64,000 nt of DNA from Eucalyptus grandis (GCF_016545825.1 NC_052614.1:12108559-12172558), one strand, 5' to 3'; counted from the first letter of the stretch, positions 34,357 through 46,660 are shown. Notes: generated by a model from the letters alone, not told the origin. Program-made: numbers and translations.

Positions 34357-36552
34357 CTAATTGGAAATCCTTTTTACCACAACGGCGTCACCAGAACGAT
34401 TCTCGATAATATTGTGCACTGTCCCTGACCCGCAACTTCTGATCACATTATGCTCCTTTAATCCCGACAGAACATTCGATTCTGAAAAATTCGAACTTCG
34501 GAATGGAGTCTGCTTCGGAGTTGAATCAAACCCATCTCTCTTCTTTTGGAAAGCTCTGATTGTGAATATCGCCACCATCAAAACGAGTATTGCCACAGCG
34601 ACGGCCAAGAGCACAATCAAGGCAAGTCTGGTCGGTGAGCTTTTGCTCCATCTACGGGATTGAGAATTGCAGACATTGAGCCTCATGAATGAATTGGCTG
34701 CACAGAGGCCCAGGTTGTCCAGGAAACTGGCACTGTACACAGCGTTCTCTAACTCATTTGGGATTCGTCCACTGAGGCGATTGGAGGATAAATTGAGACG
34801 GTTCAGATTCAGCTGGCCGATTTCAGGAGGAATCAAGCCGGACAGTTGGTTTTCGGACAGGTCCAACTGCGTGAGTACTGGTAGAAGACCGATTTTGCTA
34901 GGAATCGGTCCTGACAATTGATTGTGACTAAGATTCAGAGTGCTCAAGGAGTTCCACGAAACAATAGCTGTAGGAAGGTTTCCAGAGAGCTCATTCTGAC
35001 CGAGCAAAAGCCTCGTCAGCTTAGGAAGCTCGGTCAATTCAGTCGGAACCGTGCCACTGAGGAGGTTATTAGTGGCATCAAACACCACCAAGTTCCTCCA
35101 CGAAGACACCATGCTCGGAATCTTCCCGAAGAATTTGTTGTTGCTCATTTCGATCCGAGTGAGGTTTGGGGACAGCTCCTCAGGAAGCTCGCCAGTTAAT
35201 CCATTACCACTCAAGATCAAAACCGTCAAGTTCCGGGACATCCAGAGTCCTCCAGGCACATTGCCGGTGAATCCATTGTTGTTCAACATCACGATGGACA
35301 AAGTACTGCAATTTCCAAGTGACTCGGGCAACTCCCCGCTGAGATTGTTGTCCATGACAGCCAACCCGAACATCGTGCTGCCATGGCACAGTTGTTCAGG
35401 CAACGCGCTAGTCAAGCTGTTGAAGGCCACTTCGAATCTTCTGAGTGGGGAAAACTTGCCGAAGTCCGGGGGGATCATGCCTGATAGATTGTTGTTGGAA
35501 AGCCTGACATCAGACAAAGCGGGAAGACGCCCAATGCCTTCCGGGATTCCACCAGATAATTGATTGAACTGCAAACTCAAGATGGATAGATTCTCGAGCT
35601 TCCCAAAATCTTCAGGTATGTTCCCTGTCAAGTTATTAAAAGACAGATCAATCACGCTCAGGTTCGCGGCGCTCACTGACTGAGGGATCAACCCGGACAC
35701 GTTGGTTGTGTACACGTACAACTTGCTCAAGTTCCTCAGAGTAAAAATGCTGCCCGGGATCTCTCCCGTCAGCAGATTCCTCCCCAAATCCAAGTGCTCA
35801 AGAGCCTCCATATTCCCAATAGTCTCTGGGATTCCCCCAATCAGGTTTGTTTGTGCCATCGAGAAGAACCGTAGCTTCTTCAGGGCAGTGAAGTTCTGCG
35901 GTAGCTGCGATGGCACAAACTTGTCGTTGTACTCGAGCCTCAGTTCTTCGAGATCAGACAGGCCAAAAATCTCTTCAGGGTAAGTGCCATCGTACTCGGA
36001 CTGGTAAAGGTGAAGGATCCTCAGCCTCCGCAGCCTTGAAATCGATGCTGGGACATCGAATGAGAAGCTGTTGGCGGCAAGAATCAGGACCTGAAGATTG
36101 GCCATCCGGTCGATGTCGGATGGAATAGGACCTTCGAAGTAATTCTGGGACAGGTCGAGGTACACGAGCTTGGAACAGTTGTAGAGAACAGTGGGAAACC
36201 CTCCAGGAATGTTGTTGTAGGAGATGTCGAGCTTGGTTAGATTCTTGAGGTCGCAGATGAATGGGGGGATCGAATAATTTATGTTCAGGTTGACAAGATT
36301 GAGCTCAGTTATCGAGCCTTCTTGGCATGTGATCTCAGGCCATGTGCAGTGGGAGGATGAATTGGAGGTGACCCAGTGGTTGAGGGAAGATGGGTCTTGC
36401 CAGGATTGCCTCAGCTTCAACAGGACTTTCTGTTCTTGATCTTGGATTTGAGACTCTGCAACAATGGAGAGGAAGCACAGGAAGACGAGACAGGGGATGT
36501 ACGAGAGGAAGAAGATGTAAATATGAGGAGGTGATGGGGTCGGTCTCGGCAT
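34357..36552 (-). CDS. LRR receptor-like protein, subfamily XI type, lacking its kinase domain
   Basis: 731 residues against about 1000 for relatives such as Arabidopsis At5g25930 and HSL1. A hydrophobic signal peptide spans residues about 10-33. The LRRNT_2 cap holds a CTWPEITC motif near 69-76. About 20 plant-type LRRs (LxxLDLSxNxLxGxIP) follow, with many N-glycosylation sequons. Next come a C-terminal cap with a C-x6-to-x10-C pair and a transmembrane helix at about 643-665 followed by a basic stop-transfer stretch. The cytoplasmic part is only 66 residues. The Gly-rich loop is eroded (RSCGSGTV where GSGGSGKV is usual), the strand-3 Lys is present (K727 in VVVKRI), and then a stop. No HRD, DFG or APE motif occurs downstream on this strand. 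The frame over 2.2 kb has no other defect. It is either a recent pseudogene or a kinase-less decoy-like receptor. Confidence 0.88.
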   Translation of the reverse strand: MPRPTPSPPHIYIFFLSYIPCLVFLCFLSIVAESQIQDQEQKVLLKLRQSWQDPSSLNHWVTSNSSSHCTWPEITCQEGSITELNLVNLNINYSIPPFICDLKNLTKLDISYNNIPGGFPTVLYNCSKLVYLDLSQNYFEGPIPSDIDRMANLQVLILAANSFSFDVPASISRLRRLRILHLYQSEYDGTYPEEIFGLSDLEELRLEYNDKFVPSQLPQNFTALKKLRFFSMAQTNLIGGIPETIGNMEALEHLDLGRNLLTGEIPGSIFTLRNLSKLYVYTTNVSGLIPQSVSAANLSVIDLSFNNLTGNIPEDFGKLENLSILSLQFNQLSGGIPEGIGRLPALSDVRLSNNNLSGMIPPDFGKFSPLRRFEVAFNSLTSALPEQLCHGSTMFGLAVMDNNLSGELPESLGNCSTLSIVMLNNNGFTGNVPGGLWMSRNLTVLILSGNGLTGELPEELSPNLTRIEMSNNKFFGKIPSMVSSWRNLVVFDATNNLLSGTVPTELTELPKLTRLLLGQNELSGNLPTAIVSWNSLSTLNLSHNQLSGPIPSKIGLLPVLTQLDLSENQLSGLIPPEIGQLNLNRLNLSSNRLSGRIPNELENAVYSASFLDNLGLCAANSFMRLNVCNSQSRRWSKSSPTRLALIVLLAVAVAILVLMVAIFTIRAFQKKRDGFDSTPKQTPFRSSNFSESNVLSGLKEHNVIRSCGSGTVHNIIENRSGDAVVVKRISN

Positions 36553-36829
36553 AATTGGAGGTCGTTCAGAGTCTTTTCTGGTTAGGGAGACTCTCCGGTG
36601 TTGAAGTTAGAGATGTATCAGCTCAACATGAAGCAAGACGTGTTGGTTTGCTCTCGCTTATTGCTGGGCAGAGCCCCCAAGGTTTTTAACCTCGTTTCAA
36701 AGCGCCAAAATTTGGTGGGTCCTATTTACCAAAAAAAAAAAAAAAAAAGAGAAATGGTGGGGTCCTCATGTAATATTTGGCTTGTTTACACTTGTAAAAA
36801 AACTTATACTACGAAAAGATCTCAAACAG
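36553..36829. other. Upstream region of the LRR gene
   Basis: Presumed 5' leader and promoter of the LRR gene (minus strand), with a poly-A run at about 36730-36748. No clear TATA box recognised. Confidence 0.3.
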
Positions 36830-37163
36830 GTACATTAATGATAAATTTATTACAAATTAATTTTTTTTTTATCACCAAAAACCTAGAAATTAGTACGCGT
36901 GTGATATATTTACCTTATGTTAACTTCCATCAAATATTATTGTTAAATTTCTGATTTAGATGCGACATCAGGTCTGGTAGATCAATTAACGAGTTAATAC
37001 AATGAAAAATCCTAAACCAGTACATCGATAACAAATTTACCCAGATTTATACACCTTTAACAAATTTATATCAAATTAATTATTGAGTCACTAAAAATCC
37101 CAAATTAGTAAACGTGACACAATTATTCTCTGTTTATATTACTGTTAAATTGCCGACTTAGAT
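36770..37163. repeat. AT-rich tandem repeat, about 200-bp unit, left part
   Basis: Blocks such as GATCAATTAACGAGTTAATAC and AAAAATCC(C/T)AAA(T/C)(T/C)AGTA recur about every 200 bp. A further unit continues at 40514-40720 beyond an inserted solo LTR. The unit resembles MITE or foldback tails of plants. No coding. Confidence 0.65.
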
Positions 37164-40100
37164 TGTCATGCCCCAAGCTTCAAGCATGTCAACATCCTCG
37201 ATGGTCAATAGAATTGCAACGTTCTTAGGACGTATCACCGACCCATTCATTTTATGCACATGCAAAAGCGAACTAATAAACCCCAGACAACAAACAATCA
37301 CACGGGATAGAAAAGCAAGTCAACCAATTAACACAAACCACACTTTATAAACACATCTGGTTTATATACAAAAGATCTAGACCATGCAAGTATATATACA
37401 TAAGTCTAGATCAAAAAGAGTTACTGAGCCATCTAAACTCCGGACTCTCCAGTCTCGAGCTCCGGGTCCTCCACAACACCATCGGGGTGTCGATATCCAT
37501 AGGATGCCCTCTTTTCCACTCCCTGGTCCAGATGGTAGGCCCGTCAAAACCCTGCAGGGGACCCTCCCGAGCCCCATTGAGATAGTTGACAGAACCCCAT
37601 TGAGATAGTTGACGAACCACACTCAGAAGTGATGGGGTACCCAATGAGGTAAGCCTTCATCAACCTAAATAGTTGACTTAACTAACTCACAGGTTGGATT
37701 GGTCCCGGGAATTGGGTAATAGGAATCCTTAAAATCTACCTCCTAAGGAACTCCAACACGAACGTATCGCACCTCTATCTAAGAACTTGTAAAATTTAAC
37801 CACAACAGGGTAAGACAAAGTCTCAACGAGTCCACACCCTAAACCCCAATTAGGAGGAGAATTCATCTAGAGGCAGCCTAGAAACACATCATATAAGACT
37901 TACCTCACCTCAGAACCTCCATGTACATTAGTACAACTCATATAACATATGCATACAGTCAATGCACCCAATAATTAGAACACTTCACTTTCATATATCA
38001 ATCAATCACAGGGGTCCCGATTATAATGCCAAATCATTATGACACGTCACATTCCATGCCACACAATTTCGTCTCATAATCAAGCGCGGCTATTTCAATC
38101 ACTCAAGCGTGTTCCAATTAATTACGACCTAACGGCCACGGCCAACTCAACAGTCGGTAGTCATCCGGCATAACTGGGCATCGTCTCACTCCATCGAGCA
38201 CGGCAACATCTAGAACTCCCGCCTAGATAGCATCCCAAAAAGGGACAGCAGTCCGACCTCCACCGCGACTAGCTTCCGAACTCCCGCCGGGCATCCGATA
38301 AAATCGAGCATTGTCCTCAGACTCTCATTGGGTGACAATTTCTGATAGTAACCACACGCACATTCGCACTTGGCCAAGAATATCGTGCTTTGCACTCAAA
38401 TACTTCCATTTCAAATAAAGGATTTGGCCAATTTTCTTCATATTAAAAACACCCGGTAAAATAATTGTGCTTTGTCACACAGTCAAATTGAACCATAAAA
38501 TGTGATATACTCTATTTTCAAAATTCCATGATTTTATATAGTACATAAAATTTTTGGCATCAAAACCCAACATCCGATATTTTTCTAATTAAATACCAAA
38601 ATTCATATTTTTAAAATAATAAATAAATAAAATCATCATCGAGCACTCAATTGCATAAATTGGTAATCGATTTCACAAACCAATACAATCATGACAATCG
38701 ACATAAAATTCTAACAATCAGCTATCCCAAGATAATGTACGCTAATTAATAATTAATTAAATAAATTACAAAATTATTTAATTAAACCCTTAATTAATAT
38801 GCATAAACTAATCTAACCACCTAATTGGACTAATTAACTAATCTAACTAGCATAAGCACATTACACTAATTAGGCTAATCAACCACCTAATTAATCTAAC
38901 TAACTAACTAAATAACTAATTACATTAACTAACTAACCTTAATCCTAATTAGGCCTAAATAATCCACCCTTAAGTGCAATTAGCCTCCTAATTAGAGTTT
39001 AGGATGTTAACTCACCTATTTAGTGAGCTAACAGGTTCACGGCAGCGATGGCACGACGGCAATCAAGACCTAGGCCTACGGCAACACCAAAGAAGGCCCT
39101 AAAGGGCTGAAAGGACCTAGCAAGCTCACAACTTGAGCTAACTTTTGGTTTTGCGGGGCTGAACCGAAGGGTTAGTCGAGGGGCTTGACACGAGGAGGGA
39201 TGATGGCTAATGGCTAGAGGCAAAGTCAGATGGTTCTGGCAGGGCTAGCAACCAGCCTAGACGCGGTTGGCATGAGCAGTAGTGGCTAAGGCGGTCGGTG
39301 AAGGAGCTGGTCAACGGGGCTGACAACTCGGGCAAACTGGGCTCATGGGAGCTGACTGGCTCGCGGGCGGTTGAGTGAGACAATGGGTAGCTCGGACGTG
39401 TAGTGTGAGGGTTGGCGGTGCTACTGGCTGGTTCAGTAAGGGCTGGAGGTGGTGGTTTAACAGCAATTGAGGAAAAGGAAGTGAGGAAGAAGAAGTTGCA
39501 GTCTTCTTCTGCCGGTTGGTCGCACACAAGGGGAAGAGGGGGAACCAAGGGGGAACAAGAGCCTTGGAAGTCAAGCCTAAATATCTAAACACTCAAGTAC
39601 AAGCCCCAAAAGTATTCAACCTTATCCAGCAGCCAATTTTCCCTCCCAAACTTCTCAAACAAGCCAAATTATAGGCCAAATAGCAGTAGCCCCACAGACC
39701 TACGAATTTGGTGGATTTCTTCTTCAATTTCCCACCAAACAACTTCAATTTAATGGTCCAACATACCATGGCAGCAGCCTAAACAAATTTTCCTTCAATC
39801 CCTCACAAGCCAACTCACTTTGGTTGTCGATTGAAAATCCACACCAAAGTGCCCATCCGAATTTCTTGAATTTAATTTGCTCAATTCCTTTTTTCCGCCG
39901 AAATTCCAAGCTCACCAAAAATTATTCAAAGAATGAGACGATGTCCTAAAAATAAATCATGACACGCTCAAACTTTCGATTCCCGAAACCGAGTTCAATT
40001 TTGTGGTTAATTTTAATCAAATGCAATTTTAGCTTAACCTAACCTACCGGGTAGCTTTTAGAATTTTTTTCACATTTAACCCGTGGTCAATAATTCTTGG

Positions 40101-40513
40101 TCCATGTTTGTGCATCTTTGACTCATCGTGACTTTCGATTGTCGTAAAAATCTCAATGTTTCAATTACAAGTACCGGGTACAGAATCGACAAAGAAATCG
40201 GGTCGTGCCGTTCAACGCGAATTTTGCAATCAAGTAAAATCACCCATAATTTAATTACATGTTTATGTTGAATCGACCTATCTTCAATCTCTAATCGATT
40301 ATAACGATGCCGTATTGACCCTTGCTGATTAGCACGGTCGAGCGCCGATTTACGGTCGAATTCTCAAATTGGTCGCGTTTGTATCCCTTAACGGCTTCAC
40401 CTGGTAGATTAGTTATCTCGTGAATAATCAATTCAGAGAAAATGACCATAGGCGCATCGATGAAAAGCCCATTTCATTTAGTTGAGATAGGGTCAAATTT
40501 TCGGGATGTCACT
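37164..40513 (-). mobile_element. Solo LTR of a Tekay/Del-like gypsy element, reverse orientation
   Basis: 3350 bp. On the plus strand it begins TGTCATGCCCC, the reverse of a GGGGCATGACA end, and finishes GGGATGTCACT, the reverse of a TGTGACATCCC start with the terminal base changed. The 5-bp duplication TAGAT lies at 37159-37163 and 40514-40518. No internal sequence is present. It split one unit of the AT-rich tandem repeat. Open frames inside (39020-39592 minus and others) are not conserved in the other LTR copies. Confidence 0.9.
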
Positions 40514-40926
40514 TAGATGCCACTTTGAGTCCATGTGGATCAATTAACGAGTTAATACCACAAAAAATCCCAAACCGATATGCCTTTAACAAATTCACCC
40601 CAAGATAATTTTTGGATAGCCAAAAATCTCAAATTAGTACATGCATGACACATTTATCTTCCGTTAGCTTCCATCAAATTTTATCATTAAATTTAGCGAG
40701 ACTTGTAGATTGTCTTCTTCTTCATTGTCGTCTTTGTCTAAGGTCGTAACACTAAAGCAAGCACTCTTTAGTGGCACTTTTAGTAACTCTTAACATTATG
40801 TTGCATGTGGTATTGTCAGTTTCTTTTGTTAGACGTCCCTCCTTCAATGGTTGGTTGCTTTGGATGCTTCCCTGGCCTACCTTTGAATTGGTGCATGAAA
40901 CCTTTTAAAATTTATGGAGTCAAGGG
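40514..40926. repeat. AT-rich tandem repeat, right part, and unassigned DNA
   Basis: 40514-40700 completes the repeat unit broken at 37163. 40700-40906 holds nothing recognised. 40907-40926 (AAATTTATGGAGTCAAGGG) matches the left end of dispersed repeat copy A at 371-391. Confidence 0.5.
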
Positions 40927-43900
40927 TGTGACATCTTGATTTTTGACCTTGTCCCGATTTTAAGAATTGGGCTTTTCATCGACATGCCTATGGTCCTTTT
41001 TCTCTAAGTTTGCCACTCACGAGATAACTAATCTATCTGGTGAAGCTGTTAAGGAATATAAACGTGACAGACTTGAAAATTCGATCAAAAATCGATTACT
41101 CGATCGTGGGAATCTGCAAGGGTCAATACGGCACCGTTAAAATTGATTAGAGATCGGAGATAGGTTGATTCGACAAGGGCATGTAATTAAGTTGTGGGTG
41201 ATTCCACCCGATTGTAAAATTCATGTTGAACGGCACTAAACCGATTTTTCTGTCATACAATGTGCCCGTAATTGAAACATTGAGATTTTTACAACAACCG
41301 AGAGTCGCCAATAAGTTGAAGATGCACAATGTGGATCGAAAATAATCAATCACGGGTCAAATATGCTAAAAATTCCTAAAAACTACACAGTAGGTTAGAT
41401 CATGCTAAAATTGCATCCGGTTGAAATTAACCACGAAATTGAATCTGATTTCAGGAATCGAAAGTTCTGGCATGTCACAATTTATTTTAGGAATGTCGAC
41501 TCATCATTTGAAGAATTTTTTATGAGCTCGGATTTTCGGTGAAAAATCAAAATTGAGCGATTTTAAACTGAAAAATTCAGAGGGCCATTTTTGTGTGCAT
41601 TTTTTGCCTTCAAATTTGATCAATTGATAAGGAAAATTGTGGATTTGGTGTGGACACCTTAGCTAGCATTTTTGGGGACCAAATTGGATTGAATTGGAGA
41701 GATTTTGTGTGAAATTGAAGAGGGAATTGGTGAAATTCATAGGGCCATGGGGGTTGCAACATTTGGACCTCAAGTGTGGCTTGTTGGAGAAGATTGAGTG
41801 GGAAAATGGCTATTGGATAGAGCTGAAGACTTTAGGGGCTCTACACAAGTGTTTGGGATATTTGTGGTTGACTTTTATAGCCCCTTGTCCCCTAAACCAG
41901 CAACGGCTCCTTTCCTCTTCAGCTTCTTCTTCTTCTTCTTCTTCTTCTTCTTCTTCTTCTTCACTCCCTCACTCTCCATTTCCGAGCAACAAACCAGCCA
42001 AGCCTCTCGAACCTAAGCCTCCAGCCCATCGATAGCCTTTCACCGCCGTCCAAGCTGCGTCCGAGCTCCCTCGTGCCCGAGCCTGCCGTCCTCGCGAGCT
42101 CGTCTTTGAGCTACTTGTGTCCATGCTCCTTGTGTCTGCTCAACGTCAGCCCCTAGCCACTCGTCGCCATCAACTTGGTCACCTATAGCCCTCCCCGAGC
42201 CACCGTCACTGCTACCTCCAGCCCCCTTGCCCATCCCCGTGCCAGCCAACCCCCTTTCGATTGAGCCCAACCTCTAACAATCTTCGATCTAGCCCAAAAC
42301 AAAAGCCATCTTAGCTTTGGGCTGAGAGCTTTGTGGGCTTTTTCGAGCCCTTTCTGAACCTCCTTGGGTGTCGCCGTAGGCCCGAGTCTTGCTCGCCTTC
42401 GCGTCGCCGTCGCCATGAACTCATCAACTCGTTAAACCGATGAGTTTACCTCCTAATCTCCAATTAGGTTGCTAATTACTCTTAGAGATGGATTAAATTC
42501 GGCTAAGTGATATTAGTGTAATTAGTTAGCTTGTTTAGTTAATTAGATTAGTTAGATAGGTCAATTAGGTGGTTAGTCAATGTAATTAGTTAGTTTAGTA
42601 GGTTCTTATGTAGCTAGATTGGTTAGAGTAATTTAATTAGTTCAATTAGGTGGTTAGATTAGCCTTGGTAGATGAATTAGTGATTTATTTAATTATTTTG
42701 CATTTTATTTAATTATTTATTTATTAGTGAAAATTATACGAGATAGTCGATTGTTAGAATTCCGTGCTTGATCGCCGTGGTGCAGTCGGTTTGTGCAATT
42801 GAGTGCTAATTTGTGCAATTTGATGCTGAGTGTTGATTTTTGAATTATTATTTCAAAAATATGAAATTTTGGTATTTAATTAGAAAAATACCAAGTGTAA
42901 GTTTTTTATGCTGAAAAGGTTTTGAGTACTATATAAAATCGTGGGATTTTTAAAAGAGAGAATATCGCGCTTTGTGGAACGATTTGACTGTGGGACCACG
43001 CCCAATTATTTTACTAGGTGTTTTTTATACGAAGAAAATAGGCCAAGTACATTATTTAAAATCAAGTCATTTAAGCGCAAAGCACGATGTCCTTAACCGA
43101 GATTGGGTGTGCGTGTGATTGCTATGAGAACCCGTCACCCAATGAAGGTCAGGTGGACGATGCTCTTATATGGAATGTCCCACGTCAACGGATGTCGAAT
43201 CACAGTAGAGGCCGAACCGATGCTCCTTCGGGAATGCCATCTAGAGGTAGATGTTACCGTGCTCAATGGGGCGAGACAATGCCTGATTATGCCAAAAGAC
43301 CACCGACTGTTAAGTCGACCGTGCTTGTTGGGCCATAATTAATTGGAACGCTTGAGTAAGATGACTGCACCTAATTATGAGACAAAATTGTGTAGCATAG
43401 AATGGAACGTGTCATAACGATTTGGCCTTATAATCAGGACCTCTGTGATTGACTGACATGTGAAAGTGAAGCGTTCTAATTACTGATCGCGTGTACCGTA
43501 TGCATATATGCTATAAGCTGTACTAACGTGCAAGGAGGTGCTGAGACAAGCTAAATCTTATATGATGGGTGTTTAGGCTACCTCTAGGTATATTGTCTTT
43601 CTAATCGGGGTTTAAGGTGTAAACTCGCTAAGACATTGTCTCACCCCGTCATGGTTTACAATTTTTCAGGTTCTTAGATGGAGGCACGTAATGTGTGATG
43701 CGAGATCCCACATACGATGGAGTTTGAGTTTACCTACTTCCCTATTTCCAGACCACCTTGAGCCGAGAGTTGGTTGAGACCACGGTCTGGATCGAAGAGG
43801 GCCTACCTCAATTGGTATTTCATTGATTCATAGCGTGGTACATTGGCTTTCCTCAAGGCAATCAGGAGGGTCTCCTTCTAGGTTTTGATAGGCCTCCCGT

Positions 43901-44259
43901 TGGGACCAGGGAGTGGGAAGCAGGTCACCCGATGGATCTCGACACTCCTGATGGTGTCGTGGTGGACCCAGAGCTTATGGATGAGGAGTCTAGTGCCTAG
44001 ATGGCTCAGTAGCTCTTCTTTTTGGAGTTAGGCCCTTGTTTATAAACTAGTTATGTATATAAACCTAGCTTGTTTATAAAAGTATGTTTTGTGGAAATTT
44101 GTTATCCTGCTTTTCTATCTCATGTTGTTTGTTGTCAGGAAATTATTATTTCACTTCCGCATGTGCATGAATTGTTTGGGTTGGTGATGCATCCTGGGAA
44201 TGTCACAATTTTATCGACCACCGAGAGATATGCGCATGCTCAAGATTCGAGGCGTGACA
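40927..44259 (+). mobile_element. Solo LTR of a Tekay/Del-like gypsy element
   Basis: 3333 bp, starts TGTGACATC and ends GGCGTGACA. The flanks read CAAGGG on the left and AGGGGT on the right, consistent with an AGGGG target duplication after loss of one G from a G-run. Copy A of the host repeat (375-400) shows the uninterrupted site. Contains a CTT microsatellite near 41932-41963. No second LTR or internal domain. Confidence 0.85.
41932..41963. repeat. (CTT)n microsatellite
   Basis: About ten CTT units within the solo LTR; they encode the poly-Ser or poly-Phe runs seen in short shadow frames. Confidence 0.9.
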
Positions 44260-45326
44260 AGGGGTATCTATTAAGTCCATTTGTCCTGAGTGATCGCGTA
44301 ATCATTTTTCATTCATTTCTGTTGTGACTATTATTTGCGCTCAAGCAAGAAAGGAAAACCTTTGTTCTTTAGTTTTCACGAAAAAGAAGTCTTCGCTGTT
44401 GACATTAGCGCATGGCGCTCGGCGTTGTTGCAACCCACTACCGTTTCGTACGTTCCATGTATCGGCAAGACAGCAACCGAAATGAATGTGATTGACTCCT
44501 GTTGGTCGTGGTGCTTGTGTAATGTCCGAGTCAAATGGCCAAGCTTTGAATTTTGGCCATGCGCTCCTATTCTCCAGTGGAACGGCTTTTGATTTGTTTC
44601 CAAATGTTCACCTTCTGGATGATGAGCAATTTGGTCTTTTGGTGGCGCACTTGCATGCGCAAACTTTCCACAGAGTTGACCCGACAACGACAGGTCGAGC
44701 CTTCTAGATGGGTAAGAAAGACAAAACTTGGCTTACATGGACTCCCCACATGATTGAACTAAAACACAATCCTCACTGCGAGTTACAGCACATCCCGAGT
44801 TGTGTAATCGATGGTCCTAATGAGCCCGATGCATGGAAGGATTCCATCTCGGACCATATCAGACGCCTGGCTTCTATGTTTTTGGAAACTTACGTGTTCA
44901 ATAGTAGAAGTAATCAGTGCAAAGTTGCCGGCACTACTAGGAATCTGCCATTGTGTACTACACAAGTTACTATCATCGAAATGTTTAGACATGCTTAGCT
45001 AAAGATGTGAATGTATTACCCATGTCACCATGACATGCTTAAATTCATTTCGAGACGTTCTTATACGACAGATAATGAGTGTCCAGTGGACATTCAAGCG
45101 GAAAACCCAGCAAAGATCAAAGAAAGTATCACCCACTTGTACGCAATACCAATAAATTCGCTCGGCATCCAAGCATCTGTAATGGAGCCTCAACAATCAC
45201 GCTCTTTTACTAGTCAAGATAGAATCTACTGTCCAATCGGAGTAAAGTCGAAGAGAACAGGAGAATTAGACCACCCAATTCGTACACGGCAGCCACAATT
45301 TCATTGCTAAAGCTGGGTTGATCACG

Positions 45327-45328
<2 letters not shown>

Positions 45329-45367
<39 letters not shown>
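45329..45367. repeat. (GA)n microsatellite
   Basis: About 19 GA units at the conserved position of the dispersed repeat. Confidence 0.95.
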
Positions 45368-45370
<3 letters not shown>

Positions 45371-45977
45371 ATCATCATAGACTATGGACATTATTATAAC
45401 AGATCTCAAAAACAAACAGAAAAATGCCGACGGCATGCTTCAAGCGCCTGTGAACACGCAAAACGGAGGGACCCTTGTTTCCTACTCCTAATGTTTCTGC
45501 AGCAAACCAATTTTGACAAACCAAAAAGACATATCAAAAGACATCAAGTACTTCATGCACATGAATAAAAGCATTTGCTTTGGAAGTCTACAGATGCTAT
45601 CCACTTGTCTCTTGTATCAACTTTCCCATTTCTGATTATTGCTTAATAGTGGATGCACTATCTGCTCTGCATAGTCAATCAGCTTTCTAGACCATATTTA
45701 CATAAACATTAAGCTTTTCATCAAAGAATTTGGGCACAGCATCTTTTGCTTAAAAATATGAGCAGCTCAGATCTCTCTCTCTCTCTCTCTCACAAAAATC
45801 TGTAAAGGGACTTGGACAAGCCCAAAAGAAAGGCAAGACAACATACTAAAAGATTTCCCTAATGTAGTGGTGTGCATGATTCGAAGATAGAATCGGAAAT
45901 CTAAGAACTAGTCCAGTACTAAATTCTAGAATATGTAGAATATGCAGCATCTTTTGCTTAAAAATATGAGCAGCTCA

Positions 45978-45978
<1 letters not shown>

Positions 45979-46030
<52 letters not shown>
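45979..46030. repeat. (CT)n microsatellite
   Basis: About 26 uninterrupted units, the longest simple repeat in the window. Its tandem partner at 45772-45791 has only 10 units. Confidence 0.95.
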
Positions 46031-46031
<1 letters not shown>

Positions 46032-46110
46032 CCGCCAATCTGTAAAGCGACTTGGACAAGCCCAAAAGAAAGGCAAGACAACATACTAAAAGAATTCCCT
46101 AAAGTAGGGT

Positions 46111-46660
46111 AGCGTGGTTCCAAGAAAAAATCGGAAATCTAAGAACTGGTCCAAGTATCAAATTCTAGAATATGTAAGATAAGTTTCAAGTTCTAAAAAT
46201 TGGGGAACCTATTCTGACAGGTAAGTTGTTCAAACGAGAATCTAAAACCTAGAACCTAGAATAAGTTTTTCTATTTTTCTTGTTCTATGTCTCCACGCAA
46301 TGCTGTGACATTCCATTGTGTCCAATGATGAGTATGTAAACTGAAAACAATAGTCTAAGCTTCCATTCCTGATGATACTCATAACCGAAACTTTTACTTT
46401 GTTAATATTTCATAATCTTCATATGTCAAATATGAGTTATGATTAGTGGATTGAAGCAAATGGTGGTCATTTTCATTAATATAATTCAACTAAGAGTACA
46501 TGTGAAACCTAAATAACTGTTGGAACTTGTGACCGGGTAGGTTCCAGGTTCCTCAGTATGCATGATAGGTTATAACTTCCAAATATTAGAAAACTTGTTA
46601 TGAATGGTAGGTTTCAATTTCAAGGTTGAACAACGAGAGTGGGGCAGACAATATTAGAAT
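46111..46660. repeat. Degenerate repeat related to 29760-30480
   Basis: Starts around the GAATCGGAAATCTAAGAACTGG block and contains several GTTCC/GGTTCC-type stretches in common with 29800-30470. No coding. Confidence 0.4.

Larger units (their letters stand above)
44260..46110. repeat. Dispersed repeat, copy C
   Basis: Carries all blocks of copy A, from the CCTGAGTGATCGCG start near 44283 through TCGGCAAGACAGCAACC (44462) and the GA run at 45329-45367. Part 4 follows, duplicated in tandem: 45725-45880 and 45950-46110 share AGCATCTTTTGCTTAAAAATATGAGCAG, a CT run and GACTTGGACAAGCCCAAAAG. Plus frames 44492-44707 and 44708-44998 are open here and similar in sense to the plus frames in copies A and D. 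However, a stop separates them and other copies are broken, so I do not call a gene. Confidence 0.65.

Noticed and set aside
34361..36128. Several plus-strand frames over the LRR gene
   Set aside because: Antisense shadows of a long repeat-rich coding sequence.
39020..39592. Minus-strand Pro/Ser-rich frames within the reverse solo LTR
   Set aside because: Not conserved in the other four LTR copies; likely chance frames in a GC-richer part of the LTR.
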